A DNA stretch of 64,000 bases from Gadus chalcogrammus (Eukaryota; Chordata; Actinopteri; Gadiformes; Gadidae): the NCBI RefSeq assembly GCF_026213295.1, contig NC_079432.1, forward strand, positions 8,799,690 to 8,863,689, written 5' to 3'. This document shows positions 1 to 12,193 of the stretch, piece by piece. The position numbers were made by a program, and so were the translations under genes. Numbering within the stretch: the stretch's first letter is position 1; the number at the start of each line of letters is the position of its first letter. The notes under the pieces are model-generated. The model saw only the letters and a program-made list of their open reading frames with translations, did not search any database and had not been told where the DNA came from.

Positions 1-1067
1 TCATGAAAAAAAACAAAAGGGGTAACACTGTTGTTTTTTTTGGTCGTCATGAAAAAAAACATAAGGGGTAACACTGTTGTTTATTATTGGTCGTTGTGAA
101 AAAAACATAAGGGGTAACACTCAGTTTTATTGGTCGTCATGAAAAAAAGACATCAGGGGTAACACTGTCGTTTTTTATCGGTCTTCATGAAAAAAAACAA
201 GGGGTAACACTGTTGTCTTTGTCAAATAAAATATAAGGGGTAACACTGTCGTTTTTTATCAGTCGTCATGAAAAAAACATAAGGGGTAATGCTGTCGTTT
301 TTTATTGGTCGTCATGAAAAAAAACATAAGGGGTAACACTGTTGTCTTTGTCAAATAAAATATAAGGGGTAACTGTCGTTTTTTATCAGTCATGAAAAAA
401 ACATAAGGGGTAACACTGTCGTTTTTTATTGGTCATGATGAAAAAAAACATAAGGGGTAACACTGTTGTTTTTTATTGGTCATGATGAAAAAAAACATAA
501 GGGGTAACACTGTTGTTTTTTATTCGTCGTCATGAAAAAAACAAAGGGTAACACTGTTGTCTTTGTCATATATTTCATAAGGGGTAACACTGTCGTTTTT
601 TATTGGTCGTCATGAAAAAAAACATAAGGGGTAACACTGTTGTTTTTTATTGGTCGTCATGAAAAAAATCATAAGGGGTAACACTTGTTTTTTATTGGTC
701 GTCATGAAAAAAAACATAAGGGGTAACACTGTTGTTTTTTATTGGTCGTCATGAAGAAAAACAAAGGTTAACACTGTTGTCTTTGTCAAATATTTCATTA
801 GGGGTAACACTGTCGTTTTTTATTGGTCGTCATGAAAAAAATCCTAAGGGGTAACACTTGTTTTTTATTGGTCGTCATGAAAAAAAACATAAGGGGTAAC
901 ACTGTTGTCTTTGTCAAATAAAATATAAGGGGTAACACTGTTGTTTTTTATTGGTCGTCATGAAAAAAAACGTAAAGGGGGTAACACTGTTGTTTTTTTA
1001 GGTCGTCATGAAAAAAAACATAAGGTGTAGCACTGTTGTTTATTATTGGTCGTTGTGAAAAAAAACA

Positions 1068-1362
1068 TAAGGGAAATAATAGAAATACAAACATACATTT
1101 TAATGTCATGTATATCCTCTTTATTGATGATTGATTATTGTGTAATGTCATCGCCTCAGTGGTGCAGTGGAGTGCACTCTGCCTAACCCCCTGGAGACCG
1201 GGGTTCAAGTCTGGTAGATGACATCTGTTGGAAGACTCATATCTCTATTTCATGCGAATTATAAAGTCAAGTATAACCTTTGTGATGATTTTAACCGGTG
1301 TCTTGATGGTGCATTGTTAAGTTCGGAGGTTAACACTCTAAACAGCTCATGTTCGGATCCCC
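1068..1362 (+). mobile_element. SINE-like insert 1 in the satellite, with tRNA-like head
   Basis: A non-satellite segment whose 76-nt head (1147-1222) begins GTCATC and ends GATGAC, able to pair as an acceptor stem. It has an A-box-like TGGTGCAGTGG and a B-box GGTTCAAGTCT. The following ~140 bp are unrelated to the satellite and end at TTCGGATCCC, where satellite resumes. A second copy is at 3977. Pol III-type promoter by inspection; I do not recognise the family. Confidence 0.65.
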
Positions 1363-3976
1363 GCAAAAACGTCGGCACGGGTGCCACTGTCGTTTTTTAT
1401 TGGTCAACATGGAAAAAACATGAGGGGTAACTGTGTCGTTTTTTATCGGCCGTCATGAAATAAATATAAGGGGAAAACACTGTCGACATTTATCAAATAA
1501 AACATAGGGGGTGACACTGTTGTTTTTCTTTGGTCGTCATGAAAAAAAACATAAGGGGTAACACTGTTGTTTTTTATTGGTCGTCATCAAAAAAAACATA
1601 AGGGGTAACACTGTTGTTTTTTATTGGTCGTCATGAAAAAAAACATAAGGGGTAACACTGTTGTTTTTTATTGCTCGTCATGAAAAAAAACAAAAGGGGT
1701 AACACTGTTGTTTTTTTTGGTCGTCATGAAAAAAAACATAAGGGGTAACACTGTTGTTTATTATTGGTCGTTGTGAAAAAAACATAAGGGGTAACACTCA
1801 GTTTTATTGGTCGTCATGAAAAAAAGACATCAGGGGTAACACTGTCGTTTTTTATCGGTCGTCATGAAAAAAAACATAAGGGGTAACACTGTCGGTTTTT
1901 ATTGGTCAACATGGAAAAAACATGAGGGGTAACTATGTCGTTTTTTATCGGCCGTCATGAAATAAATATAAGGGGAAAACACTGTTGATATTTATCAAAT
2001 AAAACATAGGGGGTGACACTGTTGTTTTTCTTTGGTCGTCATGAAAAAAAACATAAGGGGTAACACTGTTGTTTTTTATTGGTCATCATGATAAAAAACA
2101 TAAGGGGTAACACTTGTTTTTTATTGGTCGTCATGAAAAAAAACATAAGGGGTAACACTGTCGGTTTTTATTGGTCAACATGGAAAAAACATGAGGGGTA
2201 ACTATGTCGTTTTTTATCGGCCGTCATGAAATAAATATAAGGGGAAAACACTGTTGATATTTATCAAATAAAACATAGGGGGTGACACTGTTGTTTTTCT
2301 TTGGTCGTCATGAAAAAAAACATAAGGGGTAACACTGTTGTTTTTTATTGGTCATCATGATAAAAAACATAAGGGGTAACACTGTTGTTTTTTATTGGTC
2401 GTCATGAAAAAAAACATAAGGGGTAACACTGTCGGTTTTTATTGGTCGGATACCTGCAAAAACGTCGGCATGGGTGCCACTGTCGTTTTTTATTGGTCAA
2501 CATGGAAAAAACATGAGGGGTAACTATGTCGTTTTTTATCGGCCGTCATGAAATAAATATAAGGGGAAAACACTGTCGATATTTATCAAATAAAACATAG
2601 GGGGTGACACTGTTGTTTTTCTTTGGTCGTCATGAAAAAAAACATAAGGGGTAACACTGTTGTTTTTTATTGGTCGTCCTGAAAAAAAACATAAGGGGTA
2701 ACACTGTTGTTTTTTATTGGTCGTCATGAAAAAAAACATAGGGGGTAACACTGGCGGTTTTTATTGGTCGTCATGAAAAAAAGACATCAGGGGTAACACT
2801 GTTGTTTTTTATTGGTCGTCATGAAAAAAAACATAAGGGCTAACACTGTTCACTTTGTCAAATAAAATATAAGGGGTTACACTGTCGTTTTTTTTCATTT
2901 GTCATGAAAAAACCATAAGGGGTAACACTCATTTTTTATTGGTCGGATACCTGCAAAAACGTCGGCATGGGTGCCACTGTCGTTTTTTATTGGTCAACAT
3001 GGAAAAAACATGAGGGGTAACTATGTCGTTTTTTATCGGCCGTCATGAAATAAAAATAAGGGGAAAACACTGTTGATATTTATCAAATAAAACATAGGGG
3101 CTGACACTGTTGTTTTTCTTTGGTCGTCATGAAAAAAAACAAGGGGTAACACTGTTGTGTCTGTCAAATAAAATATAGGGGGTAACACTGTTGTTTTTTA
3201 TGGTCGTCATAAAAAAAATCATAAAGGGTAACACTGTTGTTTTTTATTGGTCGTCATGAAAAAAAACATAAGGGGTAACACTGTTGTTTTTTATTGGTCG
3301 TCATGAAAGAGACGTAAGGGGTAACACTGTTGTTTTTTATTGGTCTTCATGAAAGAAAACATAAGGGGTAACACTGTTGTTTTTTATTGGTCGTCATGAA
3401 AAAAAACAAGGGGTAACACTGTTCTCTTTGTCAAATAAAATATCAGGGTCTACATTGTCGTTTTTTTTCATTTGTCATGAAAAAACCATAAGGGGTAACA
3501 CAGTCATTTTTTATTGGTCGGATCCCTGCAAAAACGTCGGCAGGGGTGCCAATGTCGTTTTTTATTGGTCAACATGGAAAAAACAAGAGGGGTAACTATG
3601 TCGTTTTTTATCGGCCGTCATGAAATAAATATAAGGGGAAAACACTGTAGATATTTCGCAAATAAAACATAGGGGTTGACACTGTTGTTTTTCTTTGGTC
3701 GTCATGAAAAAAAACACAAGGGGTAACACTCGTTTTTCTCAAATGAAACATAAGGGGTAACACTGTCGTTTTTCTTTGGTCATCATGCAAAAAAACCATA
3801 AGGGGTCACACTGTTGTTTTTTATTGGTCGTTATGAAAAAAAACATAAGGGGTAACACTGTTGTTTTTTATTGGTCGTCATGAAAAAAAACATAAGGGGT
3901 AACACTGTTGTCTCTGTCAAATAAAATATAAGGGGTAACACTGTCGTTTTTTATTGGTCGTCATGAAAAAAAAAAT

Positions 3977-4264
3977 AAGGGAAATAATAGAAATACACAC
4001 ATACATTTTAATGTCATGTATATCCTCTTTGTTGACGATTGATTATTGCGTATTGTCATCGCCTCAATGGCGAGTTTACTCTGCCTAACCCCCTGGAGAC
4101 CGGGGTTCAAGTCCGGTTGATGTCATCTGTTGGAAGAATCTTATCTCTATTTCATGCAAATTCGAAAGTCAAGTATAACCTTTGTGATGACGTTATCCGG
4201 TGTCTTGATGGTGCATTGTTAAGTTCAGAGGTTAACACTCTAAACAGCTCATGTTCGGATCCCC
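3977..4264 (+). mobile_element. SINE-like insert 2 in the satellite
   Basis: Second copy of the segment at 1068-1362, sharing flanks on both sides (GGGAAATAATAGAAATACA before, TTCGGATCCC after). Its tRNA-like head (4055-4124) is six bases shorter in the D-arm region. Shared flanks suggest it was copied with the surrounding satellite rather than inserted twice. Confidence 0.65.
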
Positions 4265-4720
4265 TCAAAAAAAATTAAATAAATATAAGGGGTAACACTG
4301 TCGATATTTATCAAATAAAACATAGGGGGTGACACTGTTGTTTTTCTTTGGTCTTCATGAAAAAAAACACAAGGGGTAACACTGTCGATATTTGTCAATT
4401 AAAACATAGGGGGTAACACTGTTGTTTTTTATTGGTCGTCATGAATAAAAACATAAGGGGTAACACTCTTGTTTTTTATTGGTCGTCATGAAAAGAAACA
4501 CAAGGGGTAACACTGTTGTCTTTGTCAAATAAAATATAAGGGGTAACACTGTTGTTTTTCATCAGTCATCATGGGAAAAAAACATAAGGGGTAACACTTT
4601 CGTTTTTATCAAATGAAACGTAAAAAAAACTGTTGTTTTTTATCTGTCGTCATGAAAAACCCATAAGGGGTAACACTGTCGAAATGTATCGAATAAAACA
4701 TAGGGGGTAACACCAGGGAC

Positions 4721-6420
4721 GCGGGAAGTCAGTCCAAGGGGGGGGGGGGGGGGGGGGGTGCTGAGAGAGAGTCTATATAATGACGTCATAATAAATGCTG
4801 CGCAACATCCATTGTTTACAGAGACGAGATGACGGGTGACGTCACATTCAGGGCTCCGCTCTGATAAACACTCTACTGGTGTGTAAAAAGAGTTCTGCCA
4901 ACTAGCCACTGTTATTCACAAACGTTAGCAAGTAAACAATGTGGAAATTAGAGTCAACTTGGTTGATACTGTGCTGAATTTCACACACTAACAACATGCC
5001 GACAAGCTGTTGCGGTCCGGGATTATACACAGCGTTATAACAAGGATTCAGGAGGTTATTTCTAAAGGTTTAAAAGGAAAGTGACAATAAAAGAAAGCCT
5101 TCATTTTCATCCAGAGTTACGAGTTGTCTGATATGAGGAAAGTGACGGTTTCTCCGTCTAGTGAACCTTCCGTCTTTGCTCTTTTTTTGCCAATCAGTTT
5201 ACGTGCGGGATTCCAGAATCATAACGATAACCATCAACGTGTCTATTAATATGGCAGCAACATTTTACACCAGTTTTAGAATGTTCACTACAACAGATAT
5301 TGAACACCAACATGCTCAAGTGAAATCAGCATAGTACGATATTCAGCTATCGACAGTTCTGCGTTGTGCGTCATAGCCTACGTCAGCCTACTCAGACAAT
5401 GTTCTAAATAAAATGAAATGATAATATGATAAATATCATAAAAAGGGTGGATGTCAATAATTTAATGAAAAATCATGTTGTATGATAAAATTATGCAAAA
5501 AAAAAAAAAGTATTGAATTGTTCAGAAAACCTTCTCACTTGCAGTTACAGCCAGAGGCCGCCAGGGAGGGGGTGCTGCAGCACCCTAAGCACCCCCACTT
5601 CCTGGCTGAGTCCCATTGAACAGCCAAAGATCCCGCACGGATGAGCCCCTTCCCACCTGCAGGACTTCATTATTCCGTTTCGTCCTCCTCGACCCCTCCG
5701 TCCATCAACAGCGTGTCTTCTTTCAATCCCCGTTTATCCATATCCAAAGCCGAAACTCATTGCAAACATTTTGTTCATCCGTTTGTCCGAGGAAATACAA
5801 CACCAGCAACTCTCACGACCAGTGGCGGTGGGTCAAATAAAAAATAAAGAAATAGAAATAGAAATAGCAATGGCTGTTGGAATGGCCATGAAGTAGGTCT
5901 GTATATGCAGTGTAAGCTTGTCCAGGCCCTGCAAGTCAGGATGTAGGCTATGATTCTGAATGAAAAGTAGGTAAATAGGTAGTGGCCATCCCCAAAATGC
6001 ACCAGAATACAGGAAATCAAATCTATTAAATTCGAAAAAAATTATGCGGACGGACGGACCTCAGACTCCCTGTCTATTACTGTGCCCCACCAACATGTTT
6101 GATCGCCAGCCGCCACTGATCATCACTGAACTGCAATCACAGACTATTCACCCAAATACAATTCCTCAACCTTTTCATTTGACTTATGCTGACTTCCCCT
6201 TTATAAATCAAAGTGGTATCATCGCCATTCAAATGAGGTCACGAGCTCATCGGCTCTGCGCTACTTCACCTGGCTGTACGCCATTATGTAAATTCATCCT
6301 CGGTTCATCAAGGCTGATAGAAAGAAGCGGGAGGAAGAATGATCGAGATGTAGATGAGAGAGCGAGAGATTCATTATGCTTCAGAATATGCAGGGAAGGG
6401 TATTTTTCTCAACCTAAGTA
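4721..6420. other. Intergenic sequence with decayed repeats
   Basis: Starts with a G-run (4739-4758) at the satellite edge. Holds a 16-bp palindrome GGGTGCTGCAGCACCC at 5570-5585, and an inverted GATCAGTGGCGG-type pair at about 5818-5832 and 6107-6121 that could be decayed DNA-transposon ends ~300 bp apart. A short (AT)n lies at 6429-6450. No gene seen. Confidence 0.5.
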
Positions 6421-6924
6421 TATATACTGCATATATATATATATATATATAAACTATAGGCCAAAGCATATTTTGTTTTGTTACAGTACATTCATAGCAT
6501 CGTTGGCCCCGGTGTGTTTAAGGGACTAGTGAGTGTGCTGAAACGGGAGAGCTCCTTTAGCATGGCTGTCTTTGCCCTTGTGGAAACACACCGCCGTATT
6601 CTATTTATTCATTTAATTTCTCAGCGAACCAATGAGGCCAGGTTCTCATTCAGCGAGAGGCTGTGTAGCGACGATATATCCTGCAAATAAGCCCTTCAGC
6701 GCTGGTCATTAAATCGCAATAGGCTGTTGATATCAGAGCGCCCCGTCCTGATGCTGGTGTGTTCAGTTGACGAGGAAACACTACGCACATTCGTAGAAAG
6801 ATACTAAAAAGAAAAATGCAACGAATAAAAACTTTAGAAGAATTTGGTACAGAAAAATTAAGGAGAGAATAAGAAATCTAGAGATGGAGGTATATTTAAA
6901 TGGAGCTTCTATATTGGGGAAAAG

Positions 6925-7083
6925 GAGGTAGAGAAAAATTATTGAGATTGCTCGAAATAAATTGAAGTTTTCGACCAATGAGATCGCTCGAAATACATTG
7001 CAATTTCCGACTAATGAGATCGCTGAAAATAAATTAAAATTTTCGACCAATGAGATGGCTAGAAATTAATAATTTTTTTCGAC
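6925..7083. repeat. Small minisatellite, ~40-bp unit, about four copies
   Basis: Successive units read GAGATCGCTCGAAATAAATT then TTTTCGACCAAT, with divergence increasing toward 7083. Confidence 0.75.
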
Positions 7084-7184
7084 TATGAAAAAAATAAAAT
7101 TGAATCGTCAAAACTACTCTGCAGTGCAGACGGCTGGACCACAGATCTGTAGTAGCCACTGAATTTTTTTTCAGGACAGTGCAG

Positions 7185-7350
7185 GGCCAGTGTTGGGTGA
7201 GGGTCTACCATCTGCAAAGTCCTGGGTTCGATTCCTTATTCCCTATAACCTAACCTGTTGGGCAGTGTCTAGGCTTCAATCCAGTGATCTGGTAGAGTTA
7301 AAGCAATATCCTACTACTCATCTCTAAGGAAAGCGTCATCTGAAAAAGAA
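7185..7350 (+). mobile_element. tRNA-derived SINE remnant
   Basis: B-box-like GGGTTCGATTCC at 7225-7236 and a tail ending AAGCGTCATCTGAAAAAG, the L2-type 3' end common in fish SINEs. The 5' A box is poor. Confidence 0.55.
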
Positions 7351-9380
7351 AAAACACAGTCATGGAGTCATTTTTATTTTGATCAAAGAATATAATCGAA
7401 AAAGTGATTGAAAAAGTAATCTGAACAAAAAGTTATCAATAAAAGTAATCCAAAAAATAAATGCCTTAAAAATTATCCAGAAAAGTTATCCTAAAGAAGT
7501 AAGAGAGAGTTTACCGACGAGTCGATGAATCTCAGCTCCTCTCTGCAGTTGACATAATCATCATCATCATCATCACCCCTTCTCCTCTTTAGTGTTCAAT
7601 ACATGTTTGTAAGTGCTTCATGTGTTGAAAAAAATACTAATACTAGGTGCACTCACATTTGAAGTGCACTATAGCAAAACTAAAAGCCTCTTGAAAAAGG
7701 CCAATCATTTACCACAAACATAGATTAGAAAAATATACAAAACAAAATGATAGAAAATATACTAAACAAGTGACAGGTAGTTCTATATTGTGTCTCCATA
7801 GAAAATCCTAAACAATTATCCCACAAAGTTATCAAAAAAGGTGAGAAAAAGAAAGTAAAATAGATACATGCAGGCAAGATTAGATTACATTCCGAAATCA
7901 GAGGGTAGACAACGTATTATTATTATACACCCATTCATTCATCTTGTTCAGAGGTGTTATATCTTATAATACCAGGGAGCCTGTGGAGGAATAACTATCC
8001 TCCATTTTAAGTTCAGTAACCAATTTGCTCATGCAGTTGTAGCCTGGTTCTGCTTACAGATTTGCTTTCATGTTTGCTGACTAACTTTTAATTTAGTTAA
8101 ATTAGCAGCAGTTGATTGCATCCATACAGATGAATATAGGTTGGATAATTCATATCATAATTGGCATGGAAAACTATTTACATTCTTCCATGTCATCTCC
8201 GAAATTAGCTTTGTGTGAGGCACTGGTTGTTCCTGTAGTAAACAAGAGTAAACAAGCAATAAAGACAAATTGTTCCCTTCCATGCATTATTTACTGGGAA
8301 ACCAAACACCTGTCAGATGAGTTTTCTTCAAGTATTTTTCTTTTTTTTGTGCAAGGAAGTCTTCAGCTTCTGTTTGTCACGGTGGTGGGTGAGTTGCAGC
8401 TTCAGGAAGCACAGGTCTGTCCATGTTTGTGCGAGTTAGACCCAGCTGACTACACACCTTGCACTTTCCCATTTGTACCTCAGGGTAATGAGTGAGTCCA
8501 GATGGCTCGGTTCAGTCAAAGTAATGGGTCGGGTCGGTCGGGGTGGGGTGGGGGGATTTGTGTTTCCAGAAGCATCGAGCTCCACCCTGCGAGCATCCTT
8601 TCAGCTAAACGGTTCTATTTCGTAATTCTTGGTTGGATTGATTCAAATGAGGAGCAATGCGTTAGGACTTTTATATCTGCTGTTTTTTTTTTCCTCCAAC
8701 ACTGTTCTAAGCGTGTAGCCTAATGCGGTGTTCCCTGCAGACTCCGGGAGCAATGCTGTGAAGATAATGGTGATCAGAGTTGACGGGTAAAATATGAGCT
8801 AGCTGACCTTAACTCAGGCGTTATGAAGGACGAATGTGTGTGCGCATGCACACACCCACATTCTCCTATCTGTGTGTGTACTTGGGTTTGCTTGTTAGTG
8901 TGTGTCGAACTATCCAGTGTGTCTGTATGTGTGCGCTCTCACTTCGAGGTCGCGCACATGCACTGTAAATGCTGCACACACCCTTCTGCTTCAATTCTCT
9001 TCATCTCCATCATCATCATCATCATCATCTTCATTGTTCTGCTCCTTCACTTCAGTGGCCAAAGCTTTTAGTTAGCGGTAGCACCTCGCCACTAATTAAC
9101 TGCGGAGATACGAGCGAGCTCACCGGCCTCTAAATCTTCCGTTCCACTGACAAAAGATTTTGCGCGCCGTCACCGTGGCGTGACGAGCAGCCTCAGAACC
9201 CCGGTGGGAATTGATCACGCTGTTTATTCCCGTCTTCATGCTAGTGGACATAGTGCCATCTAGGGATAGGCTCTAGAGAGGCATCCACAGGGGGAGGGGG
9301 GTGGCTTCAGACTACAGGTTAGACCTGGGGGTCACAATCTGTCTCAGGCCAGTGACCCATTTTTTAGGTCTGAAGATTGT

Positions 9381-9545
9381 GGGACGCCTCGTGGCTATCG
9401 GGCAGGGACGAAACGTATAGGTGCAGTCCTGATCGCAGCGACTCGGGGTCGAATCACAACCATGGTCCTTTGCTACATGTCCTCCCATACCTTCTTGTCT
9501 ATCGCACTCTATAATCAAGCATAGAAAATGCAAAAATAAAAAATC
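9381..9545 (+). mobile_element. tRNA-derived SINE with readable target-site duplication
   Basis: Head GCCTCGTGGC...GGGGTCGAATC carries box A/B-like motifs; the body has TCCTTTGCTACATGTCCTCC and CATACCTTCTTGTCTA, and it ends in A-rich AAAAATAAAAAATC. Flanks TTTAGGTCTGAAGATTGT (9363-9380) and TTTAGGGCTGAAGATTGT (9546-9563) differ at one base, an 18-bp target duplication. The same family recurs near 55,027. Confidence 0.85.
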
Positions 9546-9903
9546 TTTAGGGCTGAAGATTGTTGCAATTTTTTTTGTGATTCTGCTTCGATCATGTTAC
9601 AATCATCCAGGTATCTGCCAAAAATACCAATGTACTTGGATTGTGCCACACCAAGTGATTGATAGCCTCGTAGCTCTCACGAGACTGTCTGTTTGGAATG
9701 CAGGGGACCTTTTAAGAGACTGTTTCAATCCTGTACAACTTTTGCATCAAAACATCAAATATCGATAGTTTATGAGTCAGCAATCTCTCACGGCCCCATC
9801 GGTATCTCTGACGACCCCGTGGTTGGGAAACACCTGGCTTAGTCCCTAACACCCCCATGGCTCATCTTTTACACTGAACTTATACACTGCGGTTCATTAG
9901 TAT

Positions 9904-9991
<88 letters not shown>
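9904..9991. repeat. (CA)n microsatellite
   Basis: About 44 uninterrupted CA units, followed by a G-run at 10012-10022. Confidence 0.98.
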
Positions 9992-9993
<2 letters not shown>

Positions 9994-10187
9994 TGGGAGG
10001 TGTGTGTGTGTGGGGGGGGGGGGAGGTGTTAGGGGAGGTGTTAGGGAAAAGATTGAAGATGATATTGTTTTGTCTATACAGGTCAGCTAGTGTGTGTGTG
10101 TGTGCAACCCTGTCTCGTCAAAATTACGTTCCCAGAGAACTATTCGGCATTCTCAATTACGTTTGTCATAAAACGTATTTTGTCCGC

Positions 10188-10690
10188 GATTACGTTTTAT
10201 TGAACGTATTGCAAATACGTTCGTCCTCAGCCTATTTTTTGCCATTCATTAACCTCTAGGATTATGTTTGGTTGAAACGTATCCCAGATAGGTTAAATGT
10301 CAACGTATAGCACATTATTGTCATTAAGGCATATCTCCCTTTCAGGGAACGTTTCATTTAACGTATTTTGTCTGAAAAACGTATCTTGGCTGTGGATACG
10401 TGTTATTGAACATATCGCAAATACGTTCGTTGTCAACCTATTTTTTGCCATTCATTTACCTCTAGGATTATGTTTGGTTGAAACGTATTCCAAATATGTT
10501 AAATGTCAACGTATAGCACATTATTGTCATTAAGGCATATTTCCCTTTCGGGAAACGTTTCATTTAACGTTATTTTGTCCCTGATTACGTCTTATTGAAC
10601 ATATTGCAAATAGGTTCGTTCTCAACATTTTTGTTGTTATTTATTTAAGCTACCTCTTGGATTACAGGCTACATTTAATTGAAACGTATC
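10188..10690 (+). repeat. Tandem ~190-207-bp subrepeats rich in ACGTA
   Basis: Three successive units begin GATTACGTTTTATTGAAC or close variants at 10188, 10395 and 10583. Each carries many AACGTA/TACGTT motifs and a shared GTCATTAAGGCATAT. The mirror set lies at 18530-19032. Motif density resembles arrays of transposase binding sites in subterminal regions, which is inference. Confidence 0.8.
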
Positions 10691-11265
10691 CTTAATAGGC
10701 TACGTTAAATTTCGATAACACATTATTGTCAGCATATAGGCATAGGTCTACCTCTCGGGGAAGCGTACGTTTGATTGTAATGTTAATAGTCCAACGTTAT
10801 ATCAACATGTCACAAGAGGAGAAATTAGCTGCTGACGGGGTAACTGTAGGAGCGGGGGTTGCTTTGTTGATTTCTTTATCTAGGGCTATAGCTGTGGTCA
10901 AAGCGGGAAGTGTGCGTTGTCTGGGCGGCTGCCTGAACTGAGCTGCAGGAAATTATGTTCACACGTTTCTTCATTCATTCATGAAGGCTATACCGGTGAA
11001 CGGTGACGTCAGACTCACGCCCACCTACAAACCAATCAATGTCCAGTATCAGCCTGTCCTCTCGGAAAATACGACCACGTAGGTGGTTTGTTCCGCCACA
11101 GATTACGACCCATTGGAATTTATCCAAAACGAGCGAACGAGGCCCTCTACATGTGCGGGGAACACTTTCTCATCAAAATTACGTTCCCAGAGAACTATTC
11201 GGCATTCTCAATTACATTTGTCTAAAAAACGTTTTTTGTCCGTGATTACGTTTTATTGAACATAT

Positions 11266-11517
11266 TGTAATGACCTCGCCGGTGAAATAACGATGTCGAG
11301 TCATTAGTAATTGAAGGAACTTTTAATGGACCAAAACCAGGTCACTGAAACCCGTAACCAACGGCAGAAATCCCACCCAAAACAAACCCCGGTTACCCCG
11401 GCAACCCCCAACACGGTCTCACTCACGTGCAGGCCCCCACCCTCGTGTTCTTCCAAGGCCCTCCCCCAGCTGACCTAATGATTCGCCCTCACACTGATTG
11501 ACAAGAAGAACATTACA
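11266..11517. mobile_element. LTR-like 252-bp insert in left arm (mirror copy 17703-17954)
   Basis: Begins TGTAATGACC and ends AACATTACA, a 7-bp inverted terminus of TG...CA form, and interrupts the ATTGAACATATTG...AATAC context seen elsewhere in the arm. Could be a solo LTR or a small MITE; no clean target duplication found. Because the mirror arm has it at the exact matching position, it was present before the arms were duplicated or has been copied across. Confidence 0.4.
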
Positions 11518-11530
11518 ATACATGCACACA

Positions 11531-11627
11531 GACAACCCAGTCGCCAAGAAAAAACGTCAGTGGTGTACGTTTCCATGAACACTGGATACGTAGCATTTCA
11601 ACGTAAAAAATAGCGTGTTATACCTAC
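11531..11627 (+). repeat. ~95-bp direct repeat, copy 1 (copy 2 at 12636-12731)
   Basis: Both copies run from ACCCAGTCGCC through GTGTACGTTTC, GAACACTGGAT and CATTTCAACATAAA or a variant, to AATAGCGTGTTATA. They lie ~1.1 kb apart in the same orientation, and similarly spaced copies of the element head (10105 and 11166) suggest the arm holds two nested or tandem versions of one ancestral element. Confidence 0.75.
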
Positions 11628-11710
11628 AGTATCCACGTGTGCCGCTGTGGAGGCGGGTTTCGGGGTTTGGGTTTCACGGCTTTCGCGGCAAATTGTGGAC
11701 ACGATTGTTT

Positions 11711-11897
11711 AGGGGGGGGGGGGGAGACTGTTGTTGACCGGGGAGGGGGGGGGGGGGGGGGAGACACGTTTGTTGAGGGGGGGGGACGACACACGATTGT
11801 GGGGGGGGGGGGACGACGACGACACGTTAGTTGAAGGGGGGGGGGGGGGACACGTTTGTTGAGGGGGGGTGAGACACGTTTGTAGGGGGGGGGCACG
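11711..11897 (+). repeat. G-run minisatellite in left arm (mirror 17325-17511)
   Basis: Five to six imperfect units of GACACGTTTGTTGA followed by runs of 7-17 G. The density of long G-runs would allow G-quadruplexes; the mirror arm carries the C-rich complement, with a couple of bases' net length difference. Confidence 0.85.
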
Positions 11898-12193
11898 CTC
11901 GACAACGAGAGTTGGTTTTTATTGAACGCTCGACAACGAGAGTTGGTTTTTATTGAACGAGACTTCAACACGGAACAGCTGCGCGAAACGATGGTCACGT
12001 CACTCTCGGTGACGGTGTCGACAATAATGAACACACGGACAATGTTAATAGAACAACACACAACCACATAACATCCCGAACCCATTAACCCCACTTAATC
12101 CTAACAACAAAACAAGTTAACAAAAGCCCCATTTGTCAACTGAGAACCCCAATTCCCAGAATCCCCCGCGGCTCCGGAACACGGCGTAGCTTA

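Larger units (their letters stand above)
1..4720. repeat. Satellite array of 36-47-bp units in higher-order pattern
   Basis: Dozens of copies share the core AAGGGGTAACACTGT. The commoner unit (~47 bp) continues with a T-run, ATTGGTCGTCATG and an A-run; a shorter type (~36 bp) continues with GTCTTTGTCAAATAAAATA. Blocks with GGTCAACATGG...CATGAGGGGTAAC followed by GGGAAAACACTG...CATAGGGGGTGAC recur near 1401, 1900, 2171, 2497, 2994 and 3567, showing larger duplications. The array starts before the window and decays near 4,720. Open frames within it are by-products of the repeat length. Confidence 0.95.
6421..9900. other. Intergenic sequence, AT-rich
   Basis: Contains the minisatellite at 6925-7083 and two SINEs listed separately. 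The rest is AT-rich with short simple repeats such as (ATC)n at 7556-7575 and 9010-9030. No coding region or RNA gene found. Confidence 0.6.

Noticed and set aside
1147..1222. A functional tRNA gene
   Set aside because: Only acceptor and T-arm features are convincing; the anticodon and D arms do not fold well, and a degenerate second copy exists at 4055. Called a tRNA-like SINE head instead.
948..4278. Several 60-90-residue frames in the first 4.7 kb
   Set aside because: They are satellite units read through in frame by the unit length; the same peptides repeat with frameshifts.
1..4720. CRISPR-like array because of regular repeats
   Set aside because: No unique spacers of constant length and no cas genes; the sequence is eukaryotic tandem satellite.
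5817..6121. MITE with GATCAGTGGCGG-type termini
   Set aside because: Inverted ends match over ~12 bases but no target duplication is readable; noted only in the regional description.
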